NCBI GenBank assembly: GCA_037834085.1
Contig: JBBMKC010258651.1
Location: 1 to 20,175, forward strand
Source: Bipalium vagum
Lineage: Eukaryota > Platyhelminthes > Tricladida > Geoplanidae
Reading direction: 5' to 3'
DNA length: 20,175 nt
Shown here: positions 1 to 20,175 of the stretch, one piece after another
Position numbering within the stretch: position 1 is the stretch's first letter
Layout of the letters: each line of letters opens with the position of its first letter
The notes under the pieces: generated by a model
Databases searched by the model: none
Told to the model about the DNA's origin: nothing
What the model saw: the letters and a program-made list of their open reading frames with translations, nothing else
Made by a program: the position numbers and the translations under genes

Positions 1-65
<65 letters not shown>
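1..65 (+). repeat. (ATA)n microsatellite
   Basis: About 21 uninterrupted ATA units at the window's left end. Confidence 0.97.
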
Positions 66-66
<1 letters not shown>

Positions 67-616
67 TAATTTTATTTTTCTGTTATTATCATCATTATCT
101 AAAATTATATAAAAATAAATGTAATCACATATTATTATATATTTTTCTTTAATTTCAACGAAAAACGTGTATTAATTATTCAAGATAGTGACAAAGCTAA
201 AATATAAATGTAAAATTCATGAAATATAATCCGAGAAAAATATATTTCTCTCAAGTGACTTTTGTTTAAATTAAAATTCCCAACTCAAATTATGAATTTA
301 ATGGGCAAAATTGTAAAGCCCATTCATTATATTTCTTGTAATTTTTATAACTGATAAAAAATTAAAATATTTATCGAAAGGGTTGAGAATGAATAAATAG
401 ATTAAATTAATTACAGCGAAATTAATTTTAGTGTCTCAAATTCTGAATAAAAATATTGATTATATATGTATAAATATGTGAAAGTAATAAATATGCATAT
501 CATACATATACATATTATTTTATTATATTATTATTATTATTTTCTTATTATTATTGATAATAATATTATCATTGTTATTAATTCATATAAAATTAATAAT
601 AAAGATATTATTATTT
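1..616. other. AT-rich flank left of the last visible kinase exon
   Basis: This is probably the start of the next intron of the kinase gene. I read the minus strand for the expected 'EYKPPG' exon and did not find it. The stretch holds an ATA tract at 1-65, an ATT-rich tract near 520-560 and otherwise featureless AT-rich DNA. Confidence 0.6.
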
Positions 617-637
617 TTATTGGAAAAATTGAATTAC

Positions 638-15679
<15,042 letters not shown>

Positions 15680-16299
15680 TTCTTTGATATTATATTTATG
15701 TTTATATTGTCCTCAGGTGCTTATTCCTCTCTACAACTCTTCATATTCCATCATGACGCAACGTTTTTGTAATGAATACTCTCTGGAATCAATTTCTATT
15801 GTTTTAGGTTTCAAAATCCTATTTTATTGTATAATCTCCACAAAAAATCATTCTTCTTTTAAAATACTTAAACAGTGATTGTATGTTTAATCGAATCCAA
15901 CGGACAGATTCTTTACCCTTTCAAATTTCCTATATATCACAATTTTAATTTTTTGGTCATGTAATTTCGGAAATTGTGAGTGTTTAGTTTTCAGTTCTTT
16001 ACTTCCACGTCGAAGAGAAGTTTTTGTTCAACAAGCGTTTCAAATAATACCTATAATTTACCTGAAAATTTAATTTTGGTCTCAGTCAAAAGTATAAATA
16101 GTCCGATTTGAACCTTCAAAATCCAAATTAAAATTTTATTAATATGGATTTCTACAATTGTTGCTCTTCATCTATCATTTTAAGTGAGTTCTACAATTGA
16201 TTATTTAAACAAGAAATTGGTCATGAATTATTTTAATTTCGACGAGTTTCATTTTATTAATCAAAAAATACAATTTTAAAACCTTAACAATTTTAAATA
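15680..16299. other. Upstream flank of the proposed kinase start
   Basis: This is where the 5' UTR and promoter would lie for the minus-strand gene. I see an in-frame TGA at 15713-15715 and a weak possible donor (GTGGAA|GTAAAG, about 16005) that could close a 5' UTR exon. No convincing minus-strand TATA box or initiator is visible. A plus-strand open frame at 15684-15878 has no recognisable content. Confidence 0.4.
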
Positions 16300-17175
16300 A
16301 CGTTACATATGCTCCATGTACATCAATGACAATTTACCAACGATCAGGAAGTCACTGAAAATAGGCCATTTTCTGGGCCTTCGTTATAGCTTGCATAAGG
16401 TGTTTTTCAAAATCAATTAATCTGCATGCTGCCGACCTCAAAGAGGTATATTTAAACGGGTCAAAGCAATCGTAATCACAAGGTGAAATATCTTTCGAAT
16501 TGTTTGATTTGTGCGTTATTATCGAGAACGAAAGGAGCTTTTAATTTTTTTTTAGCTATTTTCCTATTTCCCGTTTTGTAGAGTCCAGCGTTAATTTTTT
16601 TTTCTTCACAAGATGATTTTAAGCGACACCTTCGTAATCCCGTGCTACAATCAACATTCATTTATTAGCGAATTTCGAATCTCTAGGAAATTATGGTCTA
16701 GGTCCATTGGTTGATAGTCAGACATGAAGTTGATCTTTAGATTGTTCCATGGACAATATGAGAGTCTCATCTAGTGCTAAAGTTCAATTGGATACATCTT
16801 TATGCTTCTTGTCAAAACACGTTAGAAATCAAAGTTGCTGTTAGCTTTATCTAAATCATTTCGAACATAAAGACCTATTATTTTCGTTAGCCCCAAGTTG
16901 TCATTTAAACATAGTTAAACGGCTGACTGTGGAATTGAAAGTCTTTGAGACAGAATATGAGTGCTTGTCTGCCGAGTTTCTGTCAAAATTTGCTTGATTT
17001 TCTCGATTCGAACATTTTGTTCTATTAATTTTCTGTCACCAACCCGTTTATATGTTATGGAAAATTGGCCTATCCTGAAACTTGTGAAATATTTTTCGAT
17101 AGTTTCCTTTGGAATTTAATTGTCAGGAAATAATTTCTTTAATTCTTTTTACGCAGCACTCGCATTGAACTTTTT
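16300..17175 (-). mobile_element. Decayed near full-length mariner transposase
   Basis: Read right to left, the minus strand carries mariner transposase parts in order but in shifting frames. The N-terminal helix-turn-helix region is KELKKLFP and RIGQFSITYKRVGDRKLI, followed by QILTETRQTSTHILSQRL. Then come LDETLIL (first Asp, near 16770), VARDYEGV (second Asp, about 16625-16650), INAGLYKT, and VLDNNAQ in place of HDNARP (third Asp, near 16520). Last are DYDCFDPFK and LPDRW (16337-16351) with GAYVT at the end. The SPCDYDLF-like tail and closing LPxRW suggest a mariner lineage different from the copy at 6645-7287. In-frame stops and frame changes are numerous, so the copy is dead. I could not find its terminal repeats, so the true ends are unknown. 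It lies about 600 bp upstream of the proposed kinase start. Confidence 0.82.
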
Positions 17176-17876
17176 TAAAAATAAAAATTTTAAATTAACG
17201 CATTTTATTCTTCAAGACTAATTGAATTTTCCAGTTTCTACTAGTCTAAAATTAAAACTGTTATTTAAATTATATGCGAATTTAGTAGCCTATCTAAACA
17301 TATTTAAAAAATATATATATAAAAATTGATAATAATGATTAAATAAAATTATTTCCCCATTTTGCATGAATAGACCTAATAATTAAAAAAATTAAATGTA
17401 AATATATTTATGTTATGAATATTAAAGATTTTGAAAATAAAATGTATTAATCAAAAATCATTATTCTATCTGAAATATTTTATGGAAACATTGTGTTACC
17501 TCGACTAGACTTTGTTACCTGTTATCAAACAGTGTTATTGATAATATCTAATCCATAATCAGGACTATTATAAACGGTTCAAAACTTTTATGATAACATG
17601 TTTGACATAGTTATCAATATTTTTACAATTAATAAATATTATTATTTCAAAGAAAACAATGCTTGAATTGATTTCACAAACTTTTCGGTAGATAATTGGA
17701 ATAGAATAAATTTTAAGGTTTATTATATTATATATTATTAAATTATAAACAATGTTTATAATTTTATATTTAGATAGAGGTTGGACAGTCTTGTCTTATT
17801 GATTAAGTTCATCTAAAATGTTAGACTAAATTTCTCAATTTACTTTTAATTAATTAATTTTCTAATAGTTTAATTT
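17176..17876. other. AT-rich region, no gene seen
   Basis: It lies between the mariner relic and the 53-aa ORF. Only AT-rich sequence with short A/T runs is visible, with no splice-supported open frame. Confidence 0.6.
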
Positions 17877-18038
17877 TTAATTGATTGTATCATTCCTTTT
17901 ATTAACGGAAATCTCAAAGAAATTATTCTCTACCATAACAAAACTCGCTCCTGTAGAGTTAAATTTAACACCATCTTGCTCTTTAGGTGCCACCAAACAT
18001 ATTTTTCTATTCCATTTTACATAAAACCAATCTCCCAT
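17877..18038 (-). CDS. Unrecognised 53-aa ORF, possibly a coding remnant
   Basis: It starts at ATG (18038-18036) and ends at TAA (17879-17877). The protein begins MGDWFYVKWNRKICLVAPKE, is mixed in composition and rich in G, D, V, W and S, whereas chance frames here are mostly I, N, K, F and Y. The same frame continues upstream past one TAA with LLKLLRLDHFSADHNFNKI, as if a longer reading had been cut. Residues about 21-47 (DGVKF...SFVMVENNFFEISV) faintly recall the Ndt80-like DNA-binding domain of MYRF (DKGFNF...AFV...NHFQVTV). I make no functional call on that. It may be an exon, a decayed gene or chance. Confidence 0.3.
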   Translation of the reverse strand: MGDWFYVKWNRKICLVAPKEQDGVKFNSTGASFVMVENNFFEISVNKRNDTIN

Positions 18039-20120
18039 AACATATTAAATTTTATTAAAATTATGATCAGCACTAAAATGGTCCAATCTTAATAATTTCA
18101 AGAGAATAATTTCAATAAAAAATTCTATTATCACAGTCCTAAATACAATCTAACTTTTTATTCTCATTTTATGATTGTTCAAAAATTTCCCAAATTAATA
18201 ACTTCTCAGTTTAATAAGAAAGGTGATTATATGTTAAATAAATAAAAATTAATTAATTTACCGAGAAATAATGAATAAATATAAAGTTACCATAGAATGG
18301 TATTGTTATTTTTAAACTCGTTGAGTTTTTTATTTATTTCTTCTAACTAAATTTTAATTATTATATTAATTTTGAGAATTACAGTTCTACGAATAAAAAT
18401 TAGTTAACAAGGACATTTTAGTTTATCTTATTAACTTTATCTTAATTTTTAATAGATTTTCCATTAAAAATTAATAAATATTAAAAATCAGAAAAGGAAA
18501 ATATTTTATAAGATCAAAAAAATCAATAAAAAATTTGAACTTGAAGAACACAAATTTAGTACATTTATCAAAAGAATTATACATAATGATGGGAAAAATT
18601 ATTTTATCAGATAAGTTTACTATAAGATTTCTTGCATTAAAACACGACAAAATGGTTATGGGAAATGGATAATTCAGAGAAAATAAAATATACATGATAC
18701 CATATCTATTAGATATCCACAATAATACTACTAATAATTAATATTAATAATATAATAATTAATAATACTAATAATAATAATAGTATCAAAAAATGTTTAA
18801 ATTCGATCTGTTCAGAAATTAAGATTTATTACTTCCAACGATTATTTGGAATTGTAATTATTAAACAAAAAATAATCTTATATTTCGTTCCAAGAGTTGG
18901 TTGATAACAAAAATGTAATTCTAATTAATCCACATCAGACAAAAATTGATTAAATTTTATCGATTTTCTACTAAATTTTAATAATTATAAATGATAATTA
19001 ATTTTTTTTAATTTTAATTATGGAAAAAACTGAAGTCTAATTCCAAATATTTAAGTATTGAGAAAATAAATGCCTTTTTCTAATTTATTTCTTAAAAAAT
19101 TTTATTAGAACAATTAAAAATGTAATTTTGTGAAAGAAATTCCTCGAAAATAATTTCAAAAACAAAAATAGTTTTCATTTCCTTCTAAAACGGATGTCTT
19201 AACAAGTTACCATCCTAAATGTATTTCAAAAGATGGTTTTTTGTTTTAATAAGGTTTCAAATAAAAATCAATGATTCATAATTTATTGAAGCAACATTTT
19301 CGTCATTTTTGTTTAGATTTCCCCAACGGAGATGAAAGAGGCTTAACTCATCTAGAAATTAATTTTCCATAATCTAAATATAATCACACAAAATTGCCTG
19401 GAATTCGTTAAAAAACCCTTTCAATAGAAATTTGTTTATGTATTAATAATAAACTGTAATTTTTCTACATATCAATGGAAAACTGCCCCTCATCAGGAAG
19501 AGTGAAAAAATATCAGTGAATAATTTTTTCTAATGTTATAATTTTTTTGTAAATATTAACTCAGAAAATAAAAAACTGGCTATCCAAAAATATTACAATT
19601 GGAACATTATATATAAATTAATATTATATATATATATAACAGTCATAATAATAAAATAACGAATAAATAAAAACTTATTAGCTTATTTCCTAAATCAAAT
19701 TAAACAAGAAGTCAAATTAATAATTAGAGAATAATTTATAATATATTTCAAAGTAAAAATTCTATCTCTGCCAAGTTTGTTTCATTAAGTAGCAAGCCAA
19801 AGAGAATTAATGGAGAATTGACAAGAACAATTATATTTGGCATTATTGTAATCAAATACAAAAGACAGGAAATAATTATTAATGCTATGATAATACAATG
19901 AAGTTTCTTTACTTTTTTTAATATTACATTAAACATTTCCTGATTCCAATGAGAAATGTTGTCTTTTTCACTAAGAGGAATTTTAGAATATTATTGTTTC
20001 AAAGACGTAAGGTTTCACAGAGTTTTCATGACAAATAATTTCATTGTTTCAATTATTAAGATAAAAAAGAGATTCCATATAAAAAATAAAAATATATCTG
20101 ATTGACAATCGCAGTTAAAA
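18039..20120. other. AT-rich region, no gene seen
   Basis: About 2 kb of AT-rich DNA with AT-only palindromes (for example near 19620-19640) and an AAT-rich run near 18720-18782. Open frames here (18471-18722, 19748-19936, both minus) are made almost wholly of I, L, N, F and K codons, as expected by chance. Confidence 0.6.
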
Positions 20121-20124
20121 TTTT

Positions 20125-20175
20125 TATTATTATTATTATTATTATTGTTATTATTGTTATTATTATTCTTATTAT
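20125..20175 (+). repeat. (ATT)n microsatellite at the right end
   Basis: ATT units with GTT and CTT variants run to the last base, so the tract may continue outside the window. Confidence 0.95.

Noticed and set aside
430-465. TTATTCAG acceptor on the minus strand as the next kinase exon
   Set aside because: The frame required by phase hits a stop after four codons and does not resemble DYRK1.
617-637. Reading kinase exon 6 through to a TAA as the true C-terminus
   Set aside because: The protein would lack the end of the C-lobe, and DYRK1 continues after DGKR, where a GTAATT donor is present. Kept only as a possible short isoform.
16094-16103. TATAAATAG as a promoter element
   Set aside because: It is on the plus strand, where no downstream gene is seen, and such motifs are common in AT-rich DNA.

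Overview
This window looks like very AT-rich nuclear DNA from an animal. It has consensus GT-AG introns, long non-coding stretches, many AAT/ATT trinucleotide tracts and worn mariner transposons. The only gene I can place firmly is a protein kinase of the DYRK1/minibrain type, a metazoan family, on the minus strand. The sequence does not settle the species. The divergent kinase and low GC would suit a fast-evolving invertebrate, but that is inference.

The kinase gene reads right to left. A proposed 37-nt start exon (15643-15679) joins in phase to an exon carrying the pre-kinase segment and Gly-rich loop (7492-7661). Next come the exon with the catalytic Lys (5259-5433), the exon with the HCDLKPEN catalytic loop, DFG and YxY activation loop (4878-5196), the APE/DMWSLG exon (863-977), and an exon reaching the DYRK1 'DGKR' segment (638-814). 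All five joins keep the frame and give 331 residues. The C-terminal part of the kinase domain lies beyond the left edge. Two introns are tiny (48 and 62 nt) and three are long (about 2.1, 3.9 and 8.0 kb).

Other contents: an internally deleted mariner with TIRs and TA flanks lies in intron 2 (6645-7287). A decayed, near full-length mariner lies upstream of the start exon (about 16300-17175). A possible Tc1-like fragment lies in intron 1 (8419-8646). A short minus-strand ORF whose amino-acid make-up is not AT-driven is at 17877-18038. A possible inverted-repeat element is at 11561-11747. Both window ends lie in trinucleotide repeats. The rest of the introns and the right-hand 2 to 3 kb show only AT-rich sequence.

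I found no rRNA, tRNA, CRISPR array, operon or clear promoter. Coordinates come from reading by eye. Splice sites are predicted from consensus, phase and family alignment recalled from memory.
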